This document shows positions 30,308-38,350 of a stretch of 64,000 nt of DNA, piece after piece. The stretch's first letter is position 1, and each line of letters starts with the position of its first letter. This DNA is from Bacillota bacterium (GTDB lineage Bacteria; Bacillota; Clostridia; Lachnospirales; Lachnospiraceae), in contig JAEWCQ010000011.1 of the NCBI GenBank assembly GCA_023390555.1, positions 62,001-126,000 of the forward strand, in the 5' to 3' direction. The translations under genes were made by a program, and so were the position numbers. The notes under the pieces are model-generated. The model was given only the letters and a program-made list of their open reading frames with translations, was not told the origin of the DNA and made no database searches.

Positions 30308-30799
30308 ATGGCAGCAGGAAAGAGAGAATCAAAAACCTCGTATACGTATATAGACGGCAATACCGTAAGAAAGCTGGAAGCAGCGCCGGATTACCGAAGA
30401 CAGCAGGAAGAGAAGAGAAGACAGGAAATACAGCGCAGGAATAAGCAGGTTGCCAGAAGAAACCGTGAAAAAGCAATGCAGATGAGTCGCGGATATGTGG
30501 CATTTCTTTCGGTCGCTGCGATCGTGACGGCACTGGTTTCTGCGGCTTATATTCAGTTGCAGTCAGATGTGACAAGCCGGATGAAGAACATATCTTCACT
30601 GGAGAGTCAGGTGGCCGATTTAAAGGCAGACAATGACGCAACCTTAAAAAGAATCGATACATCGGTCAATCTGAACACCGTGAAAGATGTGGCGATGAAT
30701 CAGCTCGGCATGGTATATGCGGGAAAAGACCAGATTATCTATTACAGTGTGGATGATGATGACTATATGAACCAGTACAGCGATATACCGACAAGGTAA
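30308..30799 (+). CDS. ftsL: FtsL-like cell division protein
   Basis: 163 aa. A long basic, Arg/Gln-rich cytoplasmic region (about residues 1-60) is followed by one transmembrane helix (about 62-84) and a coiled-coil extracytoplasmic segment (SLESQVADLKADNDATLK). This is the FtsL/DivIC bitopic layout, and the position between rsmH and the PBP is conserved. It would recruit the septal PBP/FtsW complex with FtsQ. Sequence similarity in this family is low, so the name rests on topology and synteny. Confidence 0.85.
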   Translation: MAAGKRESKTSYTYIDGNTVRKLEAAPDYRRQQEEKRRQEIQRRNKQVARRNREKAMQMSRGYVAFLSVAAIVTALVSAAYIQLQSDVTSRMKNISSLESQVADLKADNDATLKRIDTSVNLNTVKDVAMNQLGMVYAGKDQIIYYSVDDDDYMNQYSDIPTR

Positions 30800-30828
30800 A
30801 TGCTTTTTGACATGAAGCAGGTGAAAGC

Positions 30829-32835
30829 GTGAAAAAAAGAAGGCGAAAAATAAGGATACCAAAAAAATTTACCAGAAAGATGCAAAAAAAGCTTCTGGTG
30901 GCGTTCGGGATGATCGCGCTGCTTCTGGTAGGGCTGATTGGCAGACTTATGTATATTGAATATACCAGTGGAGAAAAATACGAAAAAAAGGTGCTGTCCC
31001 AGCAGGAATATGACAGTGTTACGATTCCATTCCAGCGAGGAAATATCACGGACAGCAAGGGGACAATCCTTGCAACCAGTGTGGATGTCTATAACGTAAT
31101 ATTGGACTGTAAGGTGTTAAACAGTGATAAGGATGATGTTGAACCGACTATCGCTGCACTGATGAAGTGTTTCTCGGATGCGATTGATGAAAGCAAGGTC
31201 CGGGATCTGATCACCAATAAACCGGACAGCCAGTATAATATTCTGGCAAAAAAGCTATCTTATGACCAGATTCAGAGTTTTGTGGAGCTGCAGAATGATA
31301 CCAAGAATAACCCGAATATCAACGGGATCTGGTTTGAAAAAGAATATACGCGACAGTATCCCTATAATTCGCTGGCAAGTGCCGTAATCGGATTTACCAC
31401 AAGCGGTAATGTCGGCATGAATGGTGTCGAAAATTATTACAACAGCACGCTGAATGGCGTAAACGGTCGGGAATATGGATATCTGAATTCCGACAATGAT
31501 TTTGAAAAAACGGTAAAAGAAGCAACAAACGGTGATAATGTCGTACTGACACTGGATGCAAACATTCAGACCATCGTAGAAAATAAAATCAGCGATTATA
31601 TTACACAGAATACAAACGTTGCCAGAGATGGTGCGGGAGCAAAGCATGTCGGTGCAATTGTCATGAATCCCAATAACGGTGAAATACTGGCAATGGCAAA
31701 TTACCCGAATTACGATCTGAGTAATCCATGGGATATCTCTGCTTACTATACAGAAGATGAGATAGCAGCCATGGATGATGACGCAAAACTGGATGCGTTG
31801 AATCAATTATGGACTAATTTCTGCATTACCTACACATATGAACCCGGCTCTACCGTGAAGCCATTTACGGTAGCAGCCGGTCTGGAAACCGGGACCTTAA
31901 AAGGCGATGAAACTTATTACTGTGACGGTTCGGAGACGATTTCCGGACATGTGATCCACTGTGTCAATACAAGCGGTCACGGACTTGAAACCATACAGCA
32001 GGCGATTATGAATTCCTGCAATGATGCACTGATGCAGATGTCCTATGTGATTGGACCGGAAAACTTTGCCAAGTACCAGAAGATCTTCGGATTCGGATAT
32101 AAGACCAATATCGATCTGCCGGGAGAAGCAAGAACAGACAGTCTGATCTATACAGAGGACCAGCTGTCGACCATCAATCTTGCGACAAATGCGTTTGGGC
32201 AGAATTTTAATACAACGATGATACAGGTGGCGAGCGCATTCTCCTCCATTGTCAACGGAGGCTCTTATTACCAGCCGCACGTGGTAAAAAAAATCACGGA
32301 TGAGGATGGCAATACAATAGAGGAAATGAATGGAACTCTGCTGAAAAAGACAATTTCCAAGGAAACGAGTGATACATTAAAACAGTATCTGTATGCCACG
32401 GTAAGTGAAGATGGTACGGGAAAGTATGCAAAAGTGGACGGTTATTCCATGGGCGGAAAAACAGGTACAGCACAGAAGCTTCCGCGTGGGCAGGGTAATT
32501 ATCTGGTGTCCTTTGTCGGATATGCACCGCAGGATAATCCGCAGGTTGTCATCTATGTGGTAGTGGATGAGCCGAATGCAGCCGATGAGGCGCACAGCCA
32601 GTTTGCACAGGAGATTGTAAAGCAGATTCTGACAGAAGTGCTTCCCTATATGAATATCTACCCGGATGAGGAAGTGACCGGAACGGATACAGGAGATACA
32701 CCGGCAGCCGATACCGTGACAGACGGGACGACGGATGTTCCGGAAAGCCTTCCTGCGACCACACAGGAAGCAAATGAAGAAAATGCGAAAGAAAGTGCCA
32801 TTGATGCACCGGTGACGAATCCGGATGCCGAATAA
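30829..32835 (+). CDS. Class B penicillin-binding protein, septal (FtsI/PbpB type)
   Basis: 668 aa. A basic N-terminus and a transmembrane helix (about residues 25-45) precede the PBP dimerisation domain and a transpeptidase domain. All three active-site motifs are present: STVK with Ser341, SCN at 396-398, and KTG at 544-546 (GGKTGTAQ). It cross-links septal peptidoglycan. The tail is acidic and Thr/Ala-rich, without a PASTA domain. By position it matches pbpB of Bacillus, and a second class B PBP follows, as pbpB-spoVD do. It starts at GTG. Confidence 0.93.
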   Translation: MKKRRRKIRIPKKFTRKMQKKLLVAFGMIALLLVGLIGRLMYIEYTSGEKYEKKVLSQQEYDSVTIPFQRGNITDSKGTILATSVDVYNVILDCKVLNSDKDDVEPTIAALMKCFSDAIDESKVRDLITNKPDSQYNILAKKLSYDQIQSFVELQNDTKNNPNINGIWFEKEYTRQYPYNSLASAVIGFTTSGNVGMNGVENYYNSTLNGVNGREYGYLNSDNDFEKTVKEATNGDNVVLTLDANIQTIVENKISDYITQNTNVARDGAGAKHVGAIVMNPNNGEILAMANYPNYDLSNPWDISAYYTEDEIAAMDDDAKLDALNQLWTNFCITYTYEPGSTVKPFTVAAGLETGTLKGDETYYCDGSETISGHVIHCVNTSGHGLETIQQAIMNSCNDALMQMSYVIGPENFAKYQKIFGFGYKTNIDLPGEARTDSLIYTEDQLSTINLATNAFGQNFNTTMIQVASAFSSIVNGGSYYQPHVVKKITDEDGNTIEEMNGTLLKKTISKETSDTLKQYLYATVSEDGTGKYAKVDGYSMGGKTGTAQKLPRGQGNYLVSFVGYAPQDNPQVVIYVVVDEPNAADEAHSQFAQEIVKQILTEVLPYMNIYPDEEVTGTDTGDTPAADTVTDGTTDVPESLPATTQEANEENAKESAIDAPVTNPDAE

Positions 32836-32860
32836 CAAATAAATGAAAGAATCAAAACAT

Positions 32861-32914
32861 AACCTCATAAAAGTCGTAATAGATTATAGCAACGGCTTTT
32901 GTGAGGTTTTGTTT
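32861..32914 (+). promoter_or_regulatory. Long hairpin that covers the ribosome binding site of the spoVD-position gene
   Basis: AACCTCATAAAAGTCGT (32861-32877) pairs with ACGGCTTTTGTGAGGTT (32892-32908), a 17-bp stem with G-T pairs. The 3' arm contains TGAGG, the only good ribosome binding site for the ATG at 32915, and is followed by TTGTTT. It may be a terminator separating pbpB from the next gene, a translational lock, or both. Confidence 0.65.
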
Positions 32915-34066
32915 ATGTATCGGAATAAGACACCGAATCGTAAGAAAATCATGGTAATATTTACGGCAGTATTTTTGGTCGTACTATTTCTGATCGGACG
33001 ACTGGTATTTCTGATGATTTTCTGTTCAGAGTACTATGGACAAAAAGCGGAAGATCTCCATGAGAGAGGACGGGATATCAAGGCTGCACGAGGAAATATT
33101 TACGATGCAAACGGTGTACTGCTGGCTTCGAACAAAACAGTATGTACCGTTTCCGTGATATACAATCAGATAGAAGATCCGGAAAAGGTGATTTCGGTCT
33201 TGACAAAAGAGCTTGGCATGTCAGAAGATGCTGTCCGTAAAAAGGTGGAAAAGGTGAGCTCCATTGAGCGGATAAAGACGAATGTTGATAAAGCAACCGG
33301 AGATGCGATACGGGAGTATGCACTCGGAGGAGTAAAGGTAGATGAAGATTATAAGCGGTATTATCCGTATGATTCCCTGGCTTCCAAAGTGCTTGGATTT
33401 ACGGGCGGCGATAATCAGGGTATTATCGGTCTCGAGGTCGTCTATGATAAATATCTTCAGGGAACGAACGGAAAAATTCTGACATTGACAGATGCAAGAG
33501 GTGTAGAAATAGAGAATGCGGGAGAAACCCGTTTAGAGCCGGTAGACGGAGATGATCTGTATATCAGCCTGGATTATAATATTCAGATGTATGCACAGCA
33601 GGCGGCAGAAAAAGTCATGGAGGAGAAACAGGCAGACAGTGTCAGCCTGATTGTCATGAATCCACAGAATGGAGAAATCATGGCAATGGTAAATGTGCCT
33701 GAATTTAACCTGAACGATCCGTATGAATTGAATTATGATCTGCAAGGAGAAGTCAGTGACGAGGAAAAACAGAATCTGTTGAATCAGATGTGGAGGAATC
33801 AGAGTATTAATGATACGTATGAACCGGGTTCCACTTTTAAAATTGTAACAACCAGTGCCGCATTCGAGGAAGGTGTGGTAAGTCTTGACGATACCTTTTA
33901 CTGCCCGGGCTATAAAATTGTAGAAGACCGTCGGATACGGTGTCACAAGACGACGGGACATGGAAGTGAGACTTTTACGGAAGGCATTATGAATTCCTGT
34001 AAACAGGAAAGAAACAAAATGATGTCAATGCAAGGTATATTCCGAAGTTTGTCCGGCATAGCATGA
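32915..34066 (+). pseudogene. spoVD: SpoVD-position class B PBP, N-terminal part, split by an inserted element
   Basis: The PBP reads MYRNKTPNRKKIMVIFTAVF (transmembrane helix about 10-35), then the dimerisation domain and the start of the transpeptidase domain with STFK (Ser306). It proceeds normally to MNSC, the first two residues of the SxN motif at 361-362. From 34001 it reads into the element, giving SCK instead of SCN and 22 foreign codons before a TGA at 34064. The rest of the PBP resumes in frame at 36576. Joined at the direct repeat, the two parts give 600 aa. The name spoVD is from synteny (between pbpB and mraY). An upstream in-frame ATG at 32843 has no ribosome binding site. Confidence 0.9.
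33994..34002 (+). repeat. attL core of the spoVD element
   Basis: TTCCTGTAA, repeated at 36569-36577. On the left it is continuous with PBP coding sequence (ATGAATTCCTGT); on the right comes element DNA (ACAGGAAA). Confidence 0.88.
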
Positions 34067-34099
34067 AATAAGAAAAAGAAAAGCCGTGGTGAAAATCGG

Positions 34100-34246
34100 A
34101 TGTATGATAAGGAAAAAACGGCGAAAGAAAAAAATACCTCAGAGGTGGAAAAACAGATGATCCTATTCGTTTCAGAGGATTTGTTGGAACGAGGTCTGAT
34201 CAGTGATGCAGAGATGCAGAAAGTAAGGCGGATTCTGTACCGGTAA
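34100..34246 (+). CDS. 48-aa SHOCT-like protein in the element
   Basis: MYDKEKTAKEKNTSEVEK, then a C-terminal half (LLERGLISDAEMQKVRRIL) that resembles the SHOCT motif, in which short helices flank a G-(I/L)-(I/T) turn. It lies between attL and the recombinase. Small basic or charged proteins next to serine integrases are often recombination directionality factors, so that role is possible but is only inferred from position. The ribosome binding site (GTGGTGA) is weak. A strong terminator follows directly. Confidence 0.6.
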   Translation: MYDKEKTAKEKNTSEVEKQMILFVSEDLLERGLISDAEMQKVRRILYR

Positions 34247-34254
34247 ATAGCAGG

Positions 34255-34277
34255 GCGCTGCATAGCAGCGCTTTTTG
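34255..34277 (+). terminator. Terminator just upstream of the recombinase gene
   Basis: A perfect 7-bp GC stem GCGCTGC / GCAGCGC has an ATA loop and then TTTTT. It ends 23 bases before the recombinase ATG, so it could limit recombinase expression to read-through transcripts. Confidence 0.8.
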
Positions 34278-34299
34278 TGTGGGAAGGGGGTTACATACA

Positions 34300-36069
34300 A
34301 TGATTCGTGCTGCAATCTATAATCGCTGCAGTACCGATATGGAGGCGCAGGTGTCTGCGCTGGAAACGCAGGTTGCAGAGAGCAGGGAGATTGTACAGAA
34401 CATGGGATGGGAACTGGTTCAACAGTATATTGAATCGGAGTCGGCCACGACCGGGAACAGGCCGCTTTACCGGAGAATGCTCAATGATATTTCAGAGCAC
34501 CGGTTTGATGTGCTGGTTGTCAAAAGCATTGACCGTATCAACCGGAATGTCAGAGACTTTTATTTTCTGCTGGACTGCCTGATGCAGAATCAGGTGAAGC
34601 TGTATCTGTATCTGGAAGGAAAATATTATGAGTCGGATGACAGCCTGATTACCGGCATCAAGGCAATTCTGGCAGAGGACTTTTCCAGAGAGCTGTCCAG
34701 AAAAATCCGTAATTCCCATGAACGCAGGCAGAAACTTCAGACCGGTTTCAATATCACCCGGGCGATGTTCGGATGGGACAGAGCGGGAAAAGACCGATTT
34801 GAATTAAATCCAAAAGAGGCGGAGTATTACAGACAGGGATTTGATTTGGCAAGAGAGGGATACGGATACCGCAGCATAGCCAGAATCATGTTTGAAAGAG
34901 GGGCGCGTACAAAAGAGGGAAGAGCGCTGACGGAGGTCCAGTGGCGGAATATGCTGCGCACCCCCAGGGCACACGGTGAGGTGATTTTACGCCGCAAGCG
35001 GTATGATTTCGAAAGAAAAAGAAGTGAACAATTGCCCGAAGATGAGTGGATTCACATCAAGAATGCGCTTGCTCCGATCCTCAGTGAAAAAGAACATGTA
35101 GAGATTCTTGCCATTTTGGATCTAAGGGCTAACAATGCTGACAGCAGCTTTTCGTACCGGCGGGGCACAGGGGAAAGGGGGATGGGAATCTTTTCGGGTA
35201 AATTGGAGTGCACCTGCTGCGGAAAGCATTATTATCGTGTGACAGAACCTTCTGCCGCGGGAAAAGAAACAAACTGGAAATGTGCGTCATACATTAATTA
35301 TGGAAAGAAAAATCACAGTGAGGCAGGATGCAGCAACATCATTCTGCGGGAAACAGTCTTGAAAGAACTCATCTGGGACCACTGCCGGGAGCTGTTTGAT
35401 ACTTCTTTTCCCGATGAAAGCAGCCTGGCAGCCGCAACGCTGGATGTACTTCGCAAAGTCTTTGTACAGGAGGATATTCCGGAACAGATAAGGCAATATC
35501 GGCTGATGCTGGAAAAGCTGCTGCAGCGCAAAGAACGCCTGCTCGTAAAGTTTATCGATGCGGCGCTTGAAGATGAGGAGTTCCGAATTGCTAATCAAAG
35601 GATGACAGGTGAAGCAGAGGTGCTGCGATCCGGTATCGCAGAACTGGAAGCACAGCAGAAAGAGCAGACCTCCTGTGAGAACAGATTAAACGATATCCGG
35701 AGAATTCTGCTGGAAGAAAAAGTTATGGAAGCGGCGAAGGCCGGCATACTGTATTCGAAAATAGAGAAAATTGAGGTACATCCGGATGGGAGGCTCCGTA
35801 TTTACTTTGATAGAACCACAGCTGCCGGACTGCCTGAAACCGAATTCTGGTATCAACATACAACCCTGCCGCAGGAACGGCACAAAAAGCACAGGGAACA
35901 GATCTATGAGCTGATGCAGGAAAATCCTAAGATCAAGATTCGGGAAATTATGCAGCGGCTCGATCTTTCGGAATCTTATATCAATTTAAGAATTCGGGAA
36001 CTGAAGAAGGAAAAGGGAATCCGATACAATCGGAACGGAGGGATGCATTGCTGGGAAACGGGAACCTGA
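34300..36069 (+). CDS. Large serine recombinase of the spoVD element
   Basis: 589 aa. The resolvase-type catalytic domain begins MIRAAIYNRCSTDMEAQ with nucleophile Ser11. Conserved Arg residues follow (NRPLYRRML; SIDRINRN). A Recombinase domain spans about 155-260 (GYGYRSIARIMFERGARTK). A zinc ribbon lies near 306-350 (CTCCGKHYY...WKC...GCSN) and a coiled coil near 385-470. The C-terminal 50 residues form a helix-turn-helix-like segment (KIREIMQRLDLSESYIN). It is expected to catalyse excision and integration at the flanking TTCCTGTAA sites. GGAAGGGGG sets the start at 34300 rather than the GTG at 34279. Confidence 0.95.
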   Translation: MIRAAIYNRCSTDMEAQVSALETQVAESREIVQNMGWELVQQYIESESATTGNRPLYRRMLNDISEHRFDVLVVKSIDRINRNVRDFYFLLDCLMQNQVKLYLYLEGKYYESDDSLITGIKAILAEDFSRELSRKIRNSHERRQKLQTGFNITRAMFGWDRAGKDRFELNPKEAEYYRQGFDLAREGYGYRSIARIMFERGARTKEGRALTEVQWRNMLRTPRAHGEVILRRKRYDFERKRSEQLPEDEWIHIKNALAPILSEKEHVEILAILDLRANNADSSFSYRRGTGERGMGIFSGKLECTCCGKHYYRVTEPSAAGKETNWKCASYINYGKKNHSEAGCSNIILRETVLKELIWDHCRELFDTSFPDESSLAAATLDVLRKVFVQEDIPEQIRQYRLMLEKLLQRKERLLVKFIDAALEDEEFRIANQRMTGEAEVLRSGIAELEAQQKEQTSCENRLNDIRRILLEEKVMEAAKAGILYSKIEKIEVHPDGRLRIYFDRTTAAGLPETEFWYQHTTLPQERHKKHREQIYELMQENPKIKIREIMQRLDLSESYINLRIRELKKEKGIRYNRNGGMHCWETGT

Positions 36070-36091
36070 AAAAGAAAATTCTTCCGGGATA

Positions 36092-36120
36092 TTGACTTAT
36101 CAAATGATAAGAATTATTAT
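36092..36120 (+). promoter_or_regulatory. Strong promoter of the element peptide gene, with an operator-like dyad
   Basis: TTGACT (36092-36097), a 17-bp spacer and TATTAT (36115-36120). The spacer carries the dyad CTTATCA-AA-TGATAAG (36096-36111), which overlaps the -35 and would suit a repressor. Confidence 0.8.
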
Positions 36121-36165
36121 TAAGATAAATAGCTGTAGTTCTTAATTGAAGGAGGTATATGAGCT

Positions 36166-36483
36166 ATGAACAACTATGAAAAACCAATGGTTGTCCTGAT
36201 GGATGATATGGCAGAAGGTGTTTATACCGCAAGCGGAGAGACTGCACTGGATCCAAAAACGAATGCCGGCTGTGACAGTATATATTTAAAAGGTGTATGG
36301 CATAAATCAGACTATTCTGATTGGGCAAACGGCACCAATATTGACGGACGCGGATGTGAAGGATGTCCTGCTAACTGGAGTGACGGCAAATGTCATGCAG
36401 ACAGTTATCAGGCTTCGGAAGACTTAAGACCTACCTGGGAAAAACAGGGTAAGCTCCCACAGGATAAGTGGAATCAATCATAA
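36166..36483 (+). CDS. Element-borne 105-aa Cys-containing peptide of unknown function
   Basis: It begins MNNYEKPMVVLMDDMAEGVY followed by TASGE. A KP-V-(x)n-AEGV(Y/F)xASG opening is, from memory, shared by many small proteins of gut Clostridia that lack a known function. The rest is polar, rich in Asp, Asn, Gly and Trp, with four cysteines (AGCDS; RGCEGCP; KCHAD). There is no membrane helix and no classical signal peptide. The leader-like N-terminus and Cys-bearing C-terminus would suit a modified peptide precursor, but no maturase or exporter gene is present in the element. AAGGAGGTA is a near-ideal ribosome binding site, and a dedicated promoter and terminator surround it. Confidence 0.8.
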   Translation: MNNYEKPMVVLMDDMAEGVYTASGETALDPKTNAGCDSIYLKGVWHKSDYSDWANGTNIDGRGCEGCPANWSDGKCHADSYQASEDLRPTWEKQGKLPQDKWNQS

Positions 36484-36517
36484 TTGAATAAGGTTACTTT
36501 TGTTGTGGCGGTAATTT

Positions 36518-36556
36518 GGGCGTGATTTTATGAAATCGCGCCCTTTTCTTTTTTGG
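36518..36556 (+). terminator. Terminator at the right end of the element
   Basis: The stem GGGCGTGATTT / AAATCGCGCCC (36518-36528 with 36533-36543) is followed by TTTTCTTTTTT. It stops transcription just before attR, so the downstream half of the PBP gene should be silent while the element is present. Confidence 0.92.
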
Positions 36557-36568
36557 CATTCTGTATGT

Positions 36569-36577
36569 TTCCTGTAA
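36569..36577 (+). repeat. attR core of the spoVD element
   Basis: TTCCTGTAA, identical to 33994-34002. On its left is element DNA (CTGTATG); on its right the PBP frame resumes (CCCGGTTTTT). Confidence 0.88.
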
Positions 36578-37292
36578 CCCGGTTTTTATTGAGCTGGGCT
36601 TAAGGCTGGGAGCTGAAAATTTTTACAAGTATTTTAAGCAGTTTGGTCTGCTTTCAAAAACAAATATTGATCTTCCGGGTGAGGCTGCCACGATTATGCA
36701 TGCTGAAGAAAATATCGGGCAGGTGGAACTTGCCACCATATCTTTCGGTCAGTCTTTTCAAATTACGCCGATTCAGCTGGCGACAACCGTATCCTCGCTG
36801 GTGAACGGAGGAACGAGGATTACACCGCATTTTGGCGTGAAAGCGGTTGATGCGGACGGCAATACGGTAGAGACATTCCAATATGATACGCAGGATGGAA
36901 TCGTCAGTGAACAGACTTCGGAGACTGTCCGCAGTCTTCTGGAAAAAGTCGTATCCGAAGGAACCGGTAAGAAAGCATATATTGAGGGATATTCGATCGG
37001 AGGAAAGACCGCAACTTCACAGACACTGCCGCGAAGCGAACACAAGTACATCGCATCGTTTATCGGGTTTGCACCGGCGGAAAATCCGCAGGTTCTGGCG
37101 CTTGTGGTAATCCGTAATCCGCAGGGCATCTATTATGGAGGAACGATTGCTGCTCCGGTTATAAAAAGTGTATTTGAGAATATACTGCCTTATCTTGGAA
37201 TTGAAAAAACCGAAGTCACCGGCGACGGGGAGAATGGAGACGCTAATGCAGAGGACGTAGACAATGTAGATGATGCCGATCTGGATGACTGA
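36570..37292 (+). pseudogene. spoVD: SpoVD-position class B PBP, C-terminal part
   Basis: In frame from TCC TGT AAC CCG (36570 on) this encodes SCNPVFIELGLRLGAENF and the remainder of the transpeptidase domain to a TGA at 37290. It has no start codon or promoter of its own. The third active-site motif reads GGKTATSQ, so KTG is KTA here, at Lys506 of the restored protein. The tail is very acidic (Asp, Glu, Asn) with no PASTA domain. It would be expressed only after element excision. Confidence 0.9.
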
Positions 37293-37309
37293 TGGGATGA
37301 AAAACTCCC

Positions 37310-37338
37310 TTGCGAGATAAGTAAAAATAACGTATACT
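37310..37338 (+). promoter_or_regulatory. Promoter of mraY
   Basis: TTGCGA (37310-37315), a 17-bp spacer and TATACT (37333-37338). It would let the essential mraY-murD-ftsW-ftsQ genes escape the polar effect of the element upstream. Confidence 0.7.
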
Positions 37339-37396
37339 GGATAAGTTAATGAAATAAGTACAAAGCGTAATAAAAATTGTACGAATGGAGGAAATT

Positions 37397-38350
37397 ATGA
37401 CATATGAAGTAGTAATACCGGTAATCATATCTTTTGCGATCAGTGCATTGCTTGGACCGGTAGTAATCCCGTTTTTGAGAAAACTGAAGGTAGGACAGAC
37501 GGAAAGAAAAGAATTAGAGTCACATCAGAAGAAAATGGGTACCCCTACGATGGGCGGGGTGATGATACTTGCGAGTATTATTATTACAAGTCTGCTCTAT
37601 ATCAAAGACTATCCGAAAATAATACCGATTCTGTTTTTGACAGTTGCATTTGGCGTGATTGGTTTTCTGGATGATTATCTGAAGGTGGTGTTAAAGCGTT
37701 CGGATGGACTTCTGGCATCCCAGAAAATGCTGTGTCAGATTATAGTGACTGCGGTATTTGCAATTTATATGTGGAGATTTTCCGGGATATCTCTTGCTAT
37801 GCTTCTTCCGTTCTCGGGTGGAAAATACTGGGATATCGGATGGCTCGCGATTCCGCTTATGTTCCTCGTGGTAATTGGAACCGTCAATGGAACGAATTTT
37901 ACAGACGGTCTGGATGGTCTTGCTTCCAGTGTGACGATTATGGTAGCGACCTTCTTTTCCGTCGTTGCAGTCGGAATGAACAGCGGAGTGGAACCGATTA
38001 CCTGTGCAGTGGTAGGTGCATTGACGGGATTTTTACTGTTTAATGTATATCCGGCCAGTGTGTTTATGGGAGATACGGGTTCACTTGCGCTGGGGGGCTT
38101 TGTGGCAGGAACCGCTTATATGCTTCAGATGCCTATTTTTATCCTGCTTGTAGGACTGATCTATCTTGTAGAGGTACTATCGGTTATGATTCAGGTAGCC
38201 TATTTTAAAAAGACCGGAGGGAAACGGATTTTTCGTATGGCACCGATTCATCATCATTTTGAGCTTGGTGGATGGTCGGAAACAAGAGTAGTAGCTGTAT
38301 TTTCGATTATAACGGCGATTTTATGCCTGATCGCACTGCTTGGAATCTAG
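37397..38350 (+). CDS. mraY: Phospho-N-acetylmuramoyl-pentapeptide transferase
   Basis: 317 aa with ten transmembrane helices. It makes lipid I from UDP-MurNAc-pentapeptide and undecaprenyl phosphate. GFLDDYLK near residue 90, FTDGLDGLA near 167 and HHHFELGGW near 290 are the catalytic and nucleotide-binding signatures. TGGAGGAAA before 37397 sets the start; an ATG at 37385 is in frame but overlaps that site. murE, often next to it, is absent. Confidence 0.97.
   Translation: MTYEVVIPVIISFAISALLGPVVIPFLRKLKVGQTERKELESHQKKMGTPTMGGVMILASIIITSLLYIKDYPKIIPILFLTVAFGVIGFLDDYLKVVLKRSDGLLASQKMLCQIIVTAVFAIYMWRFSGISLAMLLPFSGGKYWDIGWLAIPLMFLVVIGTVNGTNFTDGLDGLASSVTIMVATFFSVVAVGMNSGVEPITCAVVGALTGFLLFNVYPASVFMGDTGSLALGGFVAGTAYMLQMPIFILLVGLIYLVEVLSVMIQVAYFKKTGGKRIFRMAPIHHHFELGGWSETRVVAVFSIITAILCLIALLGI

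Larger units (their letters stand above)
33994..36577 (+). mobile_element. 2.6-kb serine-recombinase intervening element in the spoVD-position PBP gene
   Basis: The element is bounded by 9-bp direct repeats TTCCTGTAA (33994-34002 and 36569-36577), a 2,575-bp repeat unit. It holds a 48-aa ORF, a large serine recombinase and a 105-aa peptide gene with its own promoter and terminator. Precise removal restores the PBP reading frame and its SCN active-site motif. Circularisation would create TTTCCTGT-AA-ACAGGAAA, a perfect dyad around an AA dinucleotide, as expected for the crossover site of a serine integrase. No transfer or replication genes are present, so it is non-self-transmissible. Confidence 0.92.

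Noticed and set aside
34003..36568. Prophage or conjugative element
   Set aside because: Only three genes fit in 2.6 kb; no capsid, relaxase, replication or lysis functions are present.
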